Positions 34,481-44,323 of a DNA stretch of 64,000 nucleotides are shown piece by piece. The notes below the pieces were generated by a model, which saw nothing but the letters and a program-made list of their open reading frames with translations, did not search any database and had not been told where the DNA came from. Each line of letters begins with the position of its first letter. The first letter of the stretch is position 1. Source of the DNA: Geodermatophilaceae bacterium NBWT11 (GTDB lineage: Bacteria > Actinomycetota > Actinomycetes > Mycobacteriales > Geodermatophilaceae). A program made the translations under genes and the position numbers. The DNA is taken from positions 558,001 through 622,000 of the forward strand of contig CP043652.1 in NCBI GenBank assembly GCA_014218215.1, in the 5' to 3' direction.

Positions 34481-35168
34481 GCACGAAGCGTGACATCACG
34501 ACTGCGTCGAGTGCGTGCACCACGCCCAGCAGGACGAGTCCCACAGCAGCGCCGACGACTGCGTCGGTGACCCAGTGGAAGTCCAGGGCCACCATGGCCA
34601 CTCCCGTCACGAGCGGGCCGAACACGCTGAGCACCCACAGGGCGCGCTGCACCTGCGCCGGCAGCCCGAACTCCACGGCCTGCCACCGGGCCACGCCCCA
34701 CATCAGCACCGCGTTGGCGACGTGCCCGGAGGGGTAGGAGGCGCCGTCCCGGTGGAAGAACGAGCCCGGGTAGGCCGGCGCCGTCCGGCCGGTGCCGTAC
34801 TTGAAGGCGTAGACGACCGCGGTCAGCAGCGCCAACGCGACAAGCACCCGCAGCACCGGGACGACGGTGCGCCGGCGCCAGGAGATCCAGCCGACGAGCG
34901 CGACCAGGACCACCAGGATGGTGAAGCGCCCACCGGCCTGGGTGAAGACCCAGACACCCCAGTACACGTCGGAGTTCCGGAGGTCCCAGGAGCTGACGAC
35001 CTCGGAGACCGTGAGGTCCATCCGCTCCAGCACGCCGCGGGACAGCAGGTCCGCGGTCACGACGGCGGTCACCAGCGCGGCGACGACGACGGCCCACCAG
35101 GCGGGGCGCCCGGTCCCGATGACCCCCGGGCGACGAGCCGCCGGGGGCGCGACGCTGGGGAGGCTCAC
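34452..35168 (-). CDS. PAP2-family membrane phosphatase
   Basis: A 238-residue membrane phosphatase with six hydrophobic segments. The three PAP2 motifs are KYGTGRTAP, PSGH (in ASYPSGHVANA) and the final histidine in LDFHWVTDAVVG. It should dephosphorylate a lipid phosphate such as phosphatidic acid or undecaprenyl pyrophosphate on the outer membrane face. The motif-1 Arg and the catalytic His are intact. GTG 35168 is chosen because longer frames add a non-conserved tail; the ribosome site is weak. Confidence 0.85.
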   Translation of the reverse strand: MSLPSVAPPAARRPGVIGTGRPAWWAVVVAALVTAVVTADLLSRGVLERMDLTVSEVVSSWDLRNSDVYWGVWVFTQAGGRFTILVVLVALVGWISWRRRTVVPVLRVLVALALLTAVVYAFKYGTGRTAPAYPGSFFHRDGASYPSGHVANAVLMWGVARWQAVEFGLPAQVQRALWVLSVFGPLVTGVAMVALDFHWVTDAVVGAAVGLVLLGVVHALDAVVMSRFVRARAGRSTA

Positions 35169-35212
35169 GGGGTCAACGTACCGCCGCGTCGTGACCTGAC
35201 CGTGACCGGCGC

Positions 35213-35249
35213 GGTGCACGGACCGGGCACCGGGCCCGGTCCGTGCACC
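35213..35249. terminator. Hairpin at the end of hflX
   Basis: A perfect 16-bp stem (GGTGCACGGACCGGGC with GCCCGGTCCGTGCACC) with a 5-base loop, one base after the hflX stop in the direction of transcription. Confidence 0.85.
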
Positions 35250-35250
35250 C

Positions 35251-36759
35251 TCACGCCACCGGTGCGGTGAACTCCTCGAGCGCCGCGGCCAGCGCGCCGT
35301 CGACCCGGGCGTGCAGCCGGGTCCCGTCGGCGGAGAAGTCCTCGCTGAGGACCTCCCCGTCCTGGTGCACCCGGGAGACCAGGTCGCCCCGGTCGAAGGG
35401 CACCAGCACGTCGACGTCGACGTCGGGGTGCGGCAACCGGGCGGCGATGACGTCGCGGAGACCGGCCATCCCCTGCCCTGTCGCTGCGGAGACCCACTGG
35501 GCGCCGGGGAGCGCCTGGCGCAGGGCCAGCACGTCCTCGTCGTCCATCGCGTCGATCTTGTTGACGACGATCAGCTCCGGCACCGAGGCCGCGTCGATCT
35601 CGGCGAGCACCACGTGCACCGCGTCGATCTGGCCCAGCGGGTCGGGGTCGGAGCCGTCGACGACGTGCACCAGCAGGTCGGCGGCGGCCACCTCCTCCAG
35701 CGTGGAGCGGAAGGCGTCGATGAGCTGGTGCGGCAGGTGCCGGACGAAACCCACGGTGTCGGTGAGCGTGTAGTCCCGGCCGTCGGGCATCTCGGCCCGG
35801 CGCACGGTCGGGTCCAGGGTGGCGAACAGCGCGTCCTGGACCAGGACGCCGGCATCGGTGAGCTGGTTGAGCAGGCTGGACTTGCCGGCGTTGGTGTACC
35901 CGGCGATCGCGACCGAGGGGGTCTGGTTGCGGTCCCGGCCCGAGCGCTGGGTCGCGCGGGCGGTCGCCATGCCGGCGATCTCCTTGCGCAGCTTGCTCAC
36001 CCGGGCCCGGATCCGGCGACGGTCCGTCTCGATCTTGGTCTCACCCGGACCACGGGTGCCGATGCCGCCACCGCCGGCGACCCGGCCACCGGCCTGCCGG
36101 GACAGCGACTCACCCCAGCCGCGCAGTCGCGGCAGCATGTACTGCATCTGGGCGAGCTCGACCTGGGCCTTGCCCTCCCGGCTGGTGGCGTGCTGGGCGA
36201 AGATGTCCAGGATCAGCGCGGTCCGGTCGACCACCTTCACCTTGAGGATCTTCTCCAGCTGGTTCAGCTGGCCGGGGGTGAGCTCGCCGTCGCAGATGAC
36301 GGTGTCGGCGCCGGTGGCCGCGACGATCTCCCGGATCTCGGCGGCCTTGCCCGACCCGACGTACGTACCGGCGTCGGGCTTGTCCCGCCGCTGGCTCACG
36401 GCCTCGAGCACCTCGGAACCGGCGGTCTGGGCCAGCGCGGCCAGCTCGACGAGGGAGCGGTCGGCGTCCTTCGCCGTGCCCTCGGTCCAGACGCCCACCA
36501 GGACGACGCGCTCCAGTCGCAGCTGGCGGTACTCGACCTCGGTGACGTCGGTGAGCTCGGTGGACAGCCCCGCGACGCGGCGGAGCGCCCCGCGCTCCTC
36601 CTTGACGTAGGAGCCGGTGGTCTCGTCCGGTTCGTCCCACTGCCCGCGCGGGGCCGGACGGCTGTCCCCCGCGGTCTCGGTCGGGAGCGGCGTCACGGCG
36701 GCCTTGTCGGCGCGTGCGACGGCGTCCTCGAGGACGGCCCGGTTCTGTGCTGTGGTCAT
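35251..36759 (-). CDS. hflX: Ribosome-splitting GTPase HflX
   Basis: A 502-residue GTPase. The N-terminal HflX domain (TYVGSGKAAEI, VKVVDRTALILDIFAQHA, GGGGIGTRGPGETKIETDRR) is followed by the G domain: G1 GYTNAGKSS, G3 DTVGFV and G4 NKID. HflX binds the 50S subunit and splits stalled ribosomes; in mycobacteria it also links to macrolide and hypoxia responses. ATG 36759 gives an Ala/Thr-rich extension of about 60 residues. It keeps the conserved position downstream of dapF/miaA, here interrupted by an MFS/ArsR insertion. Confidence 0.95.
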   Translation of the reverse strand: MTTAQNRAVLEDAVARADKAAVTPLPTETAGDSRPAPRGQWDEPDETTGSYVKEERGALRRVAGLSTELTDVTEVEYRQLRLERVVLVGVWTEGTAKDADRSLVELAALAQTAGSEVLEAVSQRRDKPDAGTYVGSGKAAEIREIVAATGADTVICDGELTPGQLNQLEKILKVKVVDRTALILDIFAQHATSREGKAQVELAQMQYMLPRLRGWGESLSRQAGGRVAGGGGIGTRGPGETKIETDRRRIRARVSKLRKEIAGMATARATQRSGRDRNQTPSVAIAGYTNAGKSSLLNQLTDAGVLVQDALFATLDPTVRRAEMPDGRDYTLTDTVGFVRHLPHQLIDAFRSTLEEVAAADLLVHVVDGSDPDPLGQIDAVHVVLAEIDAASVPELIVVNKIDAMDDEDVLALRQALPGAQWVSAATGQGMAGLRDVIAARLPHPDVDVDVLVPFDRGDLVSRVHQDGEVLSEDFSADGTRLHARVDGALAAALEEFTAPVA

Positions 36760-36777
36760 CGTCTCCCAGCGTGTCAC

Positions 36778-36795
36778 GCCTCGGCGGTCCGAGGC
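36778..36795. terminator. Weak hairpin after the ArsR-like gene
   Basis: A 7-bp stem GCCTCGG/CCGAGGC with a 4-base loop in the gap between the ArsR-like gene and hflX. It may end transcription of the former or lie in the hflX promoter. Confidence 0.4.
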
Positions 36796-36835
36796 ACCTG
36801 ACTTCCACAGCGCACAACACCGCGCCGGGCGGGAG

Positions 36836-37351
36836 TCATCCCTCGGGGTGCACCCCGAGGTAGACCGACCACCGGTCGCCGTCCTCGTCGGGGGTCCGCC
36901 GGGCCCACCGGTCGAGCAGGCCGTACAGCTCGTCGAAGAACTCCTCACGGTGCTCGGGGGTCAACCGCAGACCGAGCCGGGTGCTGCGGAGCTCGCGCTC
37001 CCCCACGGCCGCCACCTCGCCCAGGAAGGCGCCGAGCACCGGGTCCTGGTCGGCGACCGGCGACCCGGAGAAGTCCAGCTGCCAGGACCGCCCGGTGGCC
37101 CGGTAGGGCACCTCGCGGGCGCCCCGGGCACCGCGCCGGGGCTCCTCGGCGACCAGGAAGCCGGTGTCGACCAGGGTGCGCACGTGGTGCAGCACCGAGG
37201 CGGGGTTCCGCTCGAGCCGGGCGGCGATCTCCCGGTTGGTCAGCGGCCGGTCCAGGCACAGCCGCAGGATCCGCAGCCGCACCGCCGAGGCCAGCGCCCG
37301 GGCCTCGGCGTCGGTGGCCGGACGACGCTCCCCCCACTCCCTGGACTCCAT
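36836..37351 (-). CDS. ArsR-type winged-helix regulator
   Basis: A 171-residue regulator with a winged helix at the N-terminus: SAVRLRILRLCLDRPLTNRE and ERNPASVLHHVRTLVDTGFL, the ArsR/HTH_20 type. No metal-binding CXC or similar cysteine pair is present (only one Cys), so it is not a classical metal sensor. The C-terminal part is unassigned. It is divergent from the MFS transporter gene with an 8-bp inverted repeat between, which suggests it controls the transporter and itself in response to a compound the transporter exports. Confidence 0.8.
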   Translation of the reverse strand: MESREWGERRPATDAEARALASAVRLRILRLCLDRPLTNREIAARLERNPASVLHHVRTLVDTGFLVAEEPRRGARGAREVPYRATGRSWQLDFSGSPVADQDPVLGAFLGEVAAVGERELRSTRLGLRLTPEHREEFFDELYGLLDRWARRTPDEDGDRWSVYLGVHPEG

Positions 37352-37378
37352 GCGGGGAGCCTAGCGACGCGCCGGGAA

Positions 37379-37402
37379 AGTGATTGACTCTTCCCAATCA
37401 CT
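37379..37402. promoter_or_regulatory. Operator between ArsR-like and MFS genes
   Basis: AGTGATTG-N8-CAATCACT is a perfect 8-bp inverted repeat. It is AT-rich against a GC-rich background and lies 27 bases from the regulator start and 18 bases from the transporter start, the usual position of an ArsR-type operator. Confidence 0.75.
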
Positions 37403-37420
37403 GGGTGCAGGCTGCCGCCC

Positions 37421-38701
37421 GTGACCCGCAGCCTCTGGCACCACCGCGACTTCCGGCAGCTCTGGATCGCCGAGACGGCCAGCCACGTCGGCACCCAGGT
37501 CGTCGGCGTCGCGCTGCCCGTCGTCGCCGTCGCCGTGCTGGACGCGACCCCGCTGGAGATGGGCGTCCTCACCGCGCTGGAGACGGCGGCCTTCCTGCTC
37601 ATCGCCCTCCCGGCCGGCGCCTGGGTGGACCGGTGGCGTCGCCAGCGCGTGCTGGTGCGGGCCGACGTGGTGCGCGCCCTGGCGCTGGTGACCATCCCGG
37701 TGGCCTACCTCCTCGACGCCCTCACCCTCGGCCAGCTGTACCTGGTCGCGGCGGTGGTCGGCACCGCGACGGTCTTCTTCGACGTGGCCTACCAGAGCTA
37801 CCTGCCCTCGCTGGTCGACCGCAGCCAGCTCACCGACGGCAACGGCAAGCTCGAGGTCAGCCGCGCCGTGGCCCAGGTCGCCGGGCCCGGCCTGACAGGC
37901 GTGCTGCTGCGGGTCCTGGCGGCGCCACTGCTCATCGTGGTCACCGCCGCGGGCTACCTGCTGTCGGCCTTCTTCGTCGGCCGGATCCGGCACGTCGACG
38001 TGGTGCCCGACCGCAGCACCCGCCGGCGGCTGCGGGTCGAGATCGGCGAGGGGCTGTCCTTCGTCGTCCGGCACCCGCTGCTGCGCCGGATCGTGGCCTG
38101 CACCGGCACCGGCAACCTGTTCGGCTCCATCACCGGGACGCTGCTGGCGATCTACGTCCTGCGCACCCTGGGGCTGGCCGAGTCGACCCTGGGACTGGTG
38201 CTCTCGGCCGGGGCGGCCGGTGGACTGCTGGGCGCCTTCACCGCCGCCCGCTTCGCCCGCGTGGTCGGGGAGGGCCGGACCATCCCGCTGTCCGCGGTCG
38301 GCTTCGGGCTCTTCGCCGCCCTCACCCCGCTCGCCGCCTCGGTCGAGGGTGCGGCCCGGGTGGTGCTGCTGGTCGGCGGCAGCATCGGGGTGAGCTGGGC
38401 CGTCGTGGTCTACAACGTGGTGCAGGTCAGCTTCCGGCAGCGGCTGTGCCCGCCGGCGCTGCTGGGCCGGATGAACGCCTCGGTCCGGTTCATCGTGTTC
38501 GGGACGATGCCGGTGGGCGGGCTGCTCGGCGGCGTGCTGGGGACGGCGCTCGGCGTCGTCCCGGCCCTCTGGGTGGCGGTGGCCGGCCAGCTGCTGGCCG
38601 CCCTGCCGGTGCTGCTGAGCCCGCTGCTGGGGATGCGCGACCTGCCCGACGCCCTCGACGCGACGTCGGAGGAGGCGGTCAGCCCAGCCACTCCGGGCTG
38701 A
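37421..38701 (+). CDS. MFS exporter
   Basis: A 426-residue 12-helix major facilitator of the MFS_3/enterobactin-exporter type. The loop 2-3 signature GAWVDRWRRQRVLVRADVVRA is present, with conserved charges and a long central loop. It likely exports a drug or small metabolite. GTG 37421 lacks a ribosome site. Regulation by the divergent ArsR-like protein is likely. The stop overlaps the convergent dapF end by 23 bases. Confidence 0.85.
   Translation: MTRSLWHHRDFRQLWIAETASHVGTQVVGVALPVVAVAVLDATPLEMGVLTALETAAFLLIALPAGAWVDRWRRQRVLVRADVVRALALVTIPVAYLLDALTLGQLYLVAAVVGTATVFFDVAYQSYLPSLVDRSQLTDGNGKLEVSRAVAQVAGPGLTGVLLRVLAAPLLIVVTAAGYLLSAFFVGRIRHVDVVPDRSTRRRLRVEIGEGLSFVVRHPLLRRIVACTGTGNLFGSITGTLLAIYVLRTLGLAESTLGLVLSAGAAGGLLGAFTAARFARVVGEGRTIPLSAVGFGLFAALTPLAASVEGAARVVLLVGGSIGVSWAVVVYNVVQVSFRQRLCPPALLGRMNASVRFIVFGTMPVGGLLGGVLGTALGVVPALWVAVAGQLLAALPVLLSPLLGMRDLPDALDATSEEAVSPATPG
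38679..38701. terminator. Short hairpin at the MFS/dapF convergence
   Basis: TCAGCCC/GGGCTGA, 7 bp with a 9-base loop. The outer base pairs are the stop codons of the two convergent genes (TGA on each strand). Weak as a terminator. Confidence 0.4.
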
Positions 38702-39580
38702 GCGTCCCGCTGCTGACCACCACGGCGGGGCCGGACAGCACGGTCGTGCGCTCGTCGACCTCGACGGTGAGGCGTCCCCCGGGGACGTCGACGACGACGG
38801 TGCCGGTGTTCCTCCCCCCGGCCTCCAGGGCCGCCCAGGCAGCGGCGCAGGCGCCGGTGCCGCAGGACCGGGTCTCCCCCACCCCGCGCTCGACCACCCG
38901 CAGCCGCACGTGGGCCGTCGTCCCGGCCGGGCCCTCCTCGGCGCCGAGCACGTTGACGAACTCCACGTTGACGCCCTCGGGGAACAGCGCCGGGTCGACC
39001 CGGGGGGTGCCCGTGAGGTCCAGGGAGTCCACGGCCACGTCGGTCAGGCAGGCCAGGTGCGGGTTGCCCATGGAGACGCCCAGACCGGGGAACGTCGCGC
39101 CGCCCAGGTGGGCCTCGCTGCGGCCGGTCGGGCGGGCCGGCCCCATGTCCACCCGGTAGCCGGTCTCCCCCAGCCCGACCCGGCGCGGCCCGCCCCGGGT
39201 GCCCACGAGCACCCCGGCGGTCGCCTCCTCCCGGGTCAGCAGTCCCTCGGCCAGCAGCACGTGCAGGTAGAGCCGGATGCCGTTGCCGCACATCTCGGCG
39301 TAGGAGCCGTCGGCGTTGCGGTGGTCCATGAACCAGGTGCAGTCCCCAGGGCGTCGCCGAGGACGCCGGGGGCATCGGGCACGAGGGCACTGGGGACGAC
39401 GCGGAGCACGCCGTCGGCACCGAGGCCGCCCTGCCGGTCGCAGAGCCGCCGCACGAGCGCACCGTCGAGCCGGTCCTCGGGCCAGACCGAGCCGTCGGGG
39501 TCGGGCAGGACCACGAAGTCGTTCTCGGTGCCGTGGCCCTTCAGGACACGCGGGCCCTGTGCCGTCGTCGGGGTGCTCAC
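38679..39580 (-). pseudogene. dapF: Diaminopimelate epimerase, frame broken by one base (possibly sequence error)
   Basis: DapF epimerizes LL- to meso-diaminopimelate for lysine and peptidoglycan. The 5' part ([34 protein letters not shown]) and 3' part ([19 protein letters not shown] with the first catalytic Cys, and ETRSCGTGACAA with the second) are in different frames. Adding one G to the GGGG run at 39344-39347 (CCCC on the plus strand) joins them into a full epimerase of about 300 residues. Since this enzyme is normally essential, a sequencing error is more likely than gene loss, but that is inference. The start GTG 39580 overlaps the miaA stop. Confidence 0.85.
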
Positions 39581-40491
39581 GGGCCGATCGTAGAGAGGGC
39601 CCGCGCCTCCAGGTCGGGGTCGCCGGCGTCGAGCCAGGTGGTGGCGGGGTCCCGGCGGAACCAGGACCGCTGGCGGCGGACGAACCGGCGGGTGGTGCGG
39701 ACGGTCTCCTCCCGCGCCGCGTCGGGCGTCAGGGCGCCGTCGAGCTGCCGGAGCACCTGCGCGTACCCCAGCGCGCGGGACGCCGTCGGGCCCTCCCGGA
39801 GGCCGTCGGCGGCCAGGGCGGTGACCTCGGCGACGAACCCGGCCGCCCACATCCGGGCCACCCGCAGCTCGACGCGCTCGTCGAGGAGGGCCGGCTCGCG
39901 GTCGAGGCCGATCGTGACCGCCGGGTAGTGCGGTCGCGGTTCCGGCATGGCGGCTGCGAACGGGCCTCCGGTGAGCTCACCGACCTCGAGCGCCCGGACG
40001 ATGCGGCGGCCGTTGCCGGGCAGGATCGCCGCGGCCGCCTGCGGGTCGGTGGCCGCCAGTCGCCCGTGCAGGGCCGCCGGACCCACCGCGGCCAACTCGG
40101 CCTCCAGCCGCGCGCGCAGGACCGGGTCGGTGCCGGGGAACTCCAGCTCGTCGAGGACGGCCCGGACGTAGAGCCCCGAACCCCCGACGAGCAGCGGGAC
40201 CACCCCGGCAGACCGCAGCCGGTCGATCTCGGCGCGCGCCCGGGTGCGGTACTCCGCGACGCTGGCCGGCTCCCGGACGTCCCAGAGGTCCATGAGGTGG
40301 TGCGGCACCCCCTCCCGCTCGGCGGCGGTGGGCTTGGCGGTGCCGACGTCCATCCCGCGGTACAGCTGCATCGAGTCGGCGTTGACCACCTCTCCGCCCA
40401 GCCGGTGCGCCAGGGCCACCGCGAGGGCGGTCTTCCCGGTCGCGGTCGGGCCGACGACGGCGATCACCGGCGGCCCGTCGGTGGTGCTCAC
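39577..40491 (-). CDS. miaA: tRNA dimethylallyltransferase MiaA
   Basis: A 304-residue enzyme that adds a dimethylallyl group to A37 of tRNAs reading UNN codons. The P-loop GPTATGKT (14-21), [30 protein letters not shown] and the arginine-rich [26 protein letters not shown] are family signatures. The product is then methylthiolated by MiaB, encoded 4 kb to the right. The GTG start overlaps the upstream gene's stop and the stop overlaps dapF, forming a coupled operon. Confidence 0.96.
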   Translation of the reverse strand: MSTTDGPPVIAVVGPTATGKTALAVALAHRLGGEVVNADSMQLYRGMDVGTAKPTAAEREGVPHHLMDLWDVREPASVAEYRTRARAEIDRLRSAGVVPLLVGGSGLYVRAVLDELEFPGTDPVLRARLEAELAAVGPAALHGRLAATDPQAAAAILPGNGRRIVRALEVGELTGGPFAAAMPEPRPHYPAVTIGLDREPALLDERVELRVARMWAAGFVAEVTALAADGLREGPTASRALGYAQVLRQLDGALTPDAAREETVRTTRRFVRRQRSWFRRDPATTWLDAGDPDLEARALSTIGP

Positions 40492-41174
40492 CGGGTCACC
40501 CAGCCGGGGATCCGGTCGGGCACGGGTGCGACCAGCCAGTCGGCGACCAGGTGCCCGTCCTCGACGTCGACCGACCCGTGCAGGAGCCGGGCCGTGACCG
40601 GGCGGCCGGTCAGGACGCGGCCCACCGCCTGCCACGTGTCCGCGCCGGTCGCCGGCCCCCGGCCCGCCTCGCGGGCAGCCGGGGCAGCCAGCGCCGCCGG
40701 GTCGCCGGCCGCCAGTGCGCGAGCCACGGCGGCGGGCGAACCGTCGCCCATGGCCAGCACGACCACCGGGCCCGGCAGGTCCGACAGCGCCGTCGCCAGG
40801 TCGTCGGGGGCGACTCCCAGCCGGGTGCCGGCGTGCCCGGCCCGGTCCAGCAGGCCGGCGGCCACGGCGTGCCCCAGCGGCAGCGGCCGACCACCGGGGC
40901 GCACCCTCCCCGCGAAGGCCACCCGCCCCTCGCCGCCCCACGGGGTCAGGTCGGCGGAGTCCCCGGCGCCGTACCGCACCCCGGCCGGCCCGTCCCCCAC
41001 CACGAGCACCACGTCCGGTCCCGCGGTGAGGACGGTGTGCAGAGCCTCCTCGCAGGCCGAGCGGAGCGTGCCGGTCGCGGGCGCCGGGGCGCCGCCGGAG
41101 GTGGGCAACAGCGACGGCGGGTGCGGGCAGAACGCGACCGCCACCAGAGGGGAGGGCGCGGGTCCGGGACTCAC
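40488..41174 (-). CDS. Class III extradiol dioxygenase-like protein (Rv2728c-like)
   Basis: A 228-residue protein with the fold pattern of LigB-type class III dioxygenases ([12 protein letters not shown] at the N-terminus, [23 protein letters not shown]). It occupies the position of M. tuberculosis Rv2728c beside miaA. The metal ligands of true dioxygenases are only partly apparent, so catalytic function is uncertain. The start GTG 41174 removes a long non-conserved extension that is antisense to the DUF349 gene. Confidence 0.75.
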   Translation of the reverse strand: MSPGPAPSPLVAVAFCPHPPSLLPTSGGAPAPATGTLRSACEEALHTVLTAGPDVVLVVGDGPAGVRYGAGDSADLTPWGGEGRVAFAGRVRPGGRPLPLGHAVAAGLLDRAGHAGTRLGVAPDDLATALSDLPGPVVVLAMGDGSPAAVARALAAGDPAALAAPAAREAGRGPATGADTWQAVGRVLTGRPVTARLLHGSVDVEDGHLVADWLVAPVPDRIPGWVTR

Positions 41175-41214
41175 GGGGGGAGTGTCGCTGATCGCACGTG
41201 GGAGACTCTGAGCC

Positions 41215-43041
41215 GTGTCGAGCACGGAGAACACCGCAGACGTGACCCAGCAGTCCCCCGAGTCGGAGACGCCGGTCGCCGCAGCGACGACCGCGGACGC
41301 TCCGGCGCAGGCCGAAGCCCACGAGGAGGCCCCCGAGGAGGCCCCCGCGGCTCCCGCCGCCTCGGAGGCGGTGAGCGACGAGGCCGGCACCCCGGCCGCC
41401 GCCGAACCCGCCGACGCCGCCGTCCCGGACCCGACCGCCGACGCCCCCTCCGGTGACGCCGCGCCCAGCACGGTGGAGGAGGCACCCGTCGAGGTGCCGG
41501 ACACCGCCGAGGTCATCGCCTCGGCCGACGTGCCCGCCGAGGGCGACCTGCTCGACGTGTCCGAGACCCCGGAGACCTCCGACGCCGTGGCCGGCGACGG
41601 GTCCACCGGGGCGAGCGACACCGACGGCGGGACCACCGAGGTGCCCGCCGACGCCGCCGTCACCGAGGCCTCCGACGCGATCGCCTCCCCGGCTCCCGAC
41701 GGCGCCGCAGGCGATCCGGCCGCCGCCGGGACCCCGACCACGGAGGTGACCGGCGAGACCGCCGACGTGGCCACCCCTGCTGCGAGCCCGGCCCGGCCCA
41801 CCCCGCCGCCGGTCGCCACCCCCGCCTCGGACCCCAGCCTCTGGGGCCGGGTCGACGAGGAGGGCACCGTCTACCTGCGCACCGGCGACGGTGAGCGCGC
41901 GGTCGGCAACTGGCAGGCCGGCGAGCCGGCCGAGGGCCTGGCCCACTACGGCCGCCGCTACGACGACCTGGCCACCGAGGTCTCCCTGCTCGAGGCCCGG
42001 CTGCGGGCGCACACGGGCAACCCGACCGAGATCCGGGCCAAGGCCCAGGCGCTCGCCGAGACCGTCCCCACGGCCGACGTGGTCGGCGACCTGCCTGCCC
42101 TGGCCTCCCGGCTGGGCACGATCATCGACGCCGCCGAGGGTGCCGTTGCGGTCAGCAAGGCGGAGAAGGCCCAGGCCCGCGCCGGCCAGATCGCGAAGAA
42201 GGAGGCCCTGGCCGCCGAGGCCGAGACCATCGCCGCGGACTCCTCCCAGTGGAAGGCCGCCGGCGACCGGCTGAAGGCCATCGTCGAGGAGTGGAAGACG
42301 ATCAAGGGCATCGACCGGAAGACCGACGAGGCGCTGTGGACGCGCTTCGCGGCCGCCCGGGACGCCTTCGGCCGTCGGCGTGGTTCGCACTTCGCCGCCC
42401 TGGACGTGCAGCGCACCGAGTCCCGCGCAGCCAAGAGCGAGCTCATCGCGGAGGCCGAGAAGCTGTCGACCTCGACCGAGTGGGGCCCGACCAGCGCGGC
42501 GATGCGGTCGCTGATGGACCGCTGGAAGGCCGTGCCGCGCACCGGTCGGGACACCGACGACGACCTGTGGAAGAAGTTCCGGGCCGCCCAGGACGTCTTC
42601 TTCGCCGCCCGCACCGAATCGGACAAGGCGCGCAACGGGGAGCAGAAGGCCAACCAGGAGCAGAAGGAGGCCCTGCTCGCCGAGGCCGAGAAGATCGACC
42701 CCGGCCGCGACCCGCGGGGCGCCCAGGCCGCGCTGCGCAAGATCCAGGAGCGCTACGACGCGATCGGGCACGTCCCGCGCGAGGTCATGCGCTCCCTGGA
42801 GGACCGGATGCAGGACGTCGAGGAGAAGGTCCGCGGTGCCGCCGATGCCGGTCGCCCCCGCACGGTGGCCGAGAACCCGATGCTGACGTCCCTGCGGGCC
42901 GCTGCGGAGAAGGCCGAGCAGCAGCTGGCCAAGGCCCAGACGGCCGGGGACGCCAAGCGGATCGCCGACGCCGAGGCCAACCTGGCCAGCCGCCGGGAGT
43001 TCCTGGCCGCAGCCGAGAAGGCCGGCTCCGGCCGCCGCTGA
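41215..43041 (+). CDS. DUF349 protein with acidic N-terminus (Rv2731-like)
   Basis: A 608-residue protein. Residues 1-205 are a disordered acidic Ala/Glu/Pro/Thr-rich region; the rest holds successive DUF349 helical repeats, each with an Asp/Trp/Lys pattern such as [20 protein letters not shown] and [20 protein letters not shown], then coiled-coil helices. Homologues are near-universal in actinobacteria at this location (Rv2731); function is unknown, with nucleic-acid or cell-envelope roles suggested for relatives. GTG 41215 is 40 bases from the divergent Rv2728c-like start, with GGGAG upstream. Confidence 0.85.
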   Translation: MSSTENTADVTQQSPESETPVAAATTADAPAQAEAHEEAPEEAPAAPAASEAVSDEAGTPAAAEPADAAVPDPTADAPSGDAAPSTVEEAPVEVPDTAEVIASADVPAEGDLLDVSETPETSDAVAGDGSTGASDTDGGTTEVPADAAVTEASDAIASPAPDGAAGDPAAAGTPTTEVTGETADVATPAASPARPTPPPVATPASDPSLWGRVDEEGTVYLRTGDGERAVGNWQAGEPAEGLAHYGRRYDDLATEVSLLEARLRAHTGNPTEIRAKAQALAETVPTADVVGDLPALASRLGTIIDAAEGAVAVSKAEKAQARAGQIAKKEALAAEAETIAADSSQWKAAGDRLKAIVEEWKTIKGIDRKTDEALWTRFAAARDAFGRRRGSHFAALDVQRTESRAAKSELIAEAEKLSTSTEWGPTSAAMRSLMDRWKAVPRTGRDTDDDLWKKFRAAQDVFFAARTESDKARNGEQKANQEQKEALLAEAEKIDPGRDPRGAQAALRKIQERYDAIGHVPREVMRSLEDRMQDVEEKVRGAADAGRPRTVAENPMLTSLRAAAEKAEQQLAKAQTAGDAKRIADAEANLASRREFLAAAEKAGSGRR

Positions 43042-43049
43042 CTCCACCT

Positions 43050-44219
43050 TCACGCCACCTCGGCGTCCTCCGGGTCGCACATCAGCCCCCGGAGGACGTC
43101 GGGTGGGGTGCCGGCAGCGAGCAGCTGCAGCAGCATCTCCCCCATCGGCGTGGGGTCCACGGCACACGAGCGCTCCAGGGCGGCCACCGCCAGCACGCCG
43201 GACCCCTGCAGCCAGGCCGTGCAGCCCAGCAGCAGCGCCGGCACACCGGCCAGCTCGGCGGGCAGCCGCGCGTTGAGGTCGGTCCACAGCGCCTGGGCCG
43301 CTGCCGTCTCGTCGTCCTCGGCGGCGGCCACGAGGGCCAGCGCCCGGTCCCGGACCGGGACCAGCTGCAGGGCGATGCCCACCGCGGCCGCCGCGTCGTC
43401 GGTGAGGGCGGCCCGGGTGCCCGGGGCGTGGGCGGCCAGGGCGTCCCGCACCGCAGCCCAACACCGGTCCACGATCTCCGGGCCCGCCACACCGGCGTCG
43501 ACCAGGTCGCCCACCTCGCTGTCGGCCCACAGGCACGCGGTCTCCATGTGCCGGGTGACCGGCGTCCGCGGCCAGGCCTGCCCGACCACCGCCGCACGGT
43601 CGGCCGCCACCACGGTGCCCCGCAGGGCCGCCATCCCGGTGAGTCGGGAACCCTCGTGGTCCAGTGGTTCTCCCGGCCCTGCCCCGGTCACCGGGTCGAC
43701 GTCCGGGTAGCTCCACCACCGGTCGGCCCGCACCAGCACGGCGTCCACGGTCTCGATGCCCAGCGCGGACAGCTCCTCGATGCAGGCGTGCACCAACGCC
43801 CGCCGGGGCAGGTCGGGCAGACCACCCGCGTCCGGGTCGGGTACCGGGGTGCGCCAGGGATCGGGGCGGATCGAGGCGACCCGGTCGTCGGGGTCCTCGG
43901 TGACGACGAAGACCAGGGCGGCCGCGGGCAGGGGCGCCATCCGGCTCACCGGGGACAGCACCTCTGCTGCGAGCAACCGGTCGTGCCGGGGGTCGGCCAG
44001 GTCGACCCGCAGGTTCAGGCTCATCCGACGAGGTGGCCGACCGGCGCCCCCCAGGCAGATCAGCACCAGGGACTCCCGGGGAGGGAACCCCAGGATCTCC
44101 GGGAGCGCTGCGGCGAACTCGTGCGGGCCGCCCCGGAGGACGGTCTCCGGCTCACGTCGGGGCCTGGTGCGGGCCGGGGTGGGACGGCGCTGGTGGCGGG
44201 GGCGTCGGGTTCGCGACAT
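43050..44219 (-). CDS. DUF4192 protein
   Basis: A 389-residue cytoplasmic protein. [24 protein letters not shown] and [20 protein letters not shown], and the C-terminal region [20 protein letters not shown] are characteristic of the actinobacterial DUF4192 family, whose function is not established. An Arg-rich N-terminus of about 30 residues precedes the domain. ATG 44219 is the first codon consistent with the family; the much longer frame to 46709 is antisense to miaB and gluA. Confidence 0.85.
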   Translation of the reverse strand: MSRTRRPRHQRRPTPARTRPRREPETVLRGGPHEFAAALPEILGFPPRESLVLICLGGAGRPPRRMSLNLRVDLADPRHDRLLAAEVLSPVSRMAPLPAAALVFVVTEDPDDRVASIRPDPWRTPVPDPDAGGLPDLPRRALVHACIEELSALGIETVDAVLVRADRWWSYPDVDPVTGAGPGEPLDHEGSRLTGMAALRGTVVAADRAAVVGQAWPRTPVTRHMETACLWADSEVGDLVDAGVAGPEIVDRCWAAVRDALAAHAPGTRAALTDDAAAAVGIALQLVPVRDRALALVAAAEDDETAAAQALWTDLNARLPAELAGVPALLLGCTAWLQGSGVLAVAALERSCAVDPTPMGEMLLQLLAAGTPPDVLRGLMCDPEDAEVA

Positions 44220-44323
44220 GGGGCCAGCCTGGGCGGCCCCGGGTGCCCGTGGGCGCCGTCCGGCGGATCTGTGGACAGCGCCCGGGCGTGTGGACGGCGA
44301 CGCCCGAGCGGGCGCCCGACCTG

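Noticed and set aside
38679-39329. A shortened 216-codon dapF from ATG 39329
   Set aside because: It lacks the conserved N-terminal third ([16 protein letters not shown]), which is present in the adjacent frame; a frameshift explains both.
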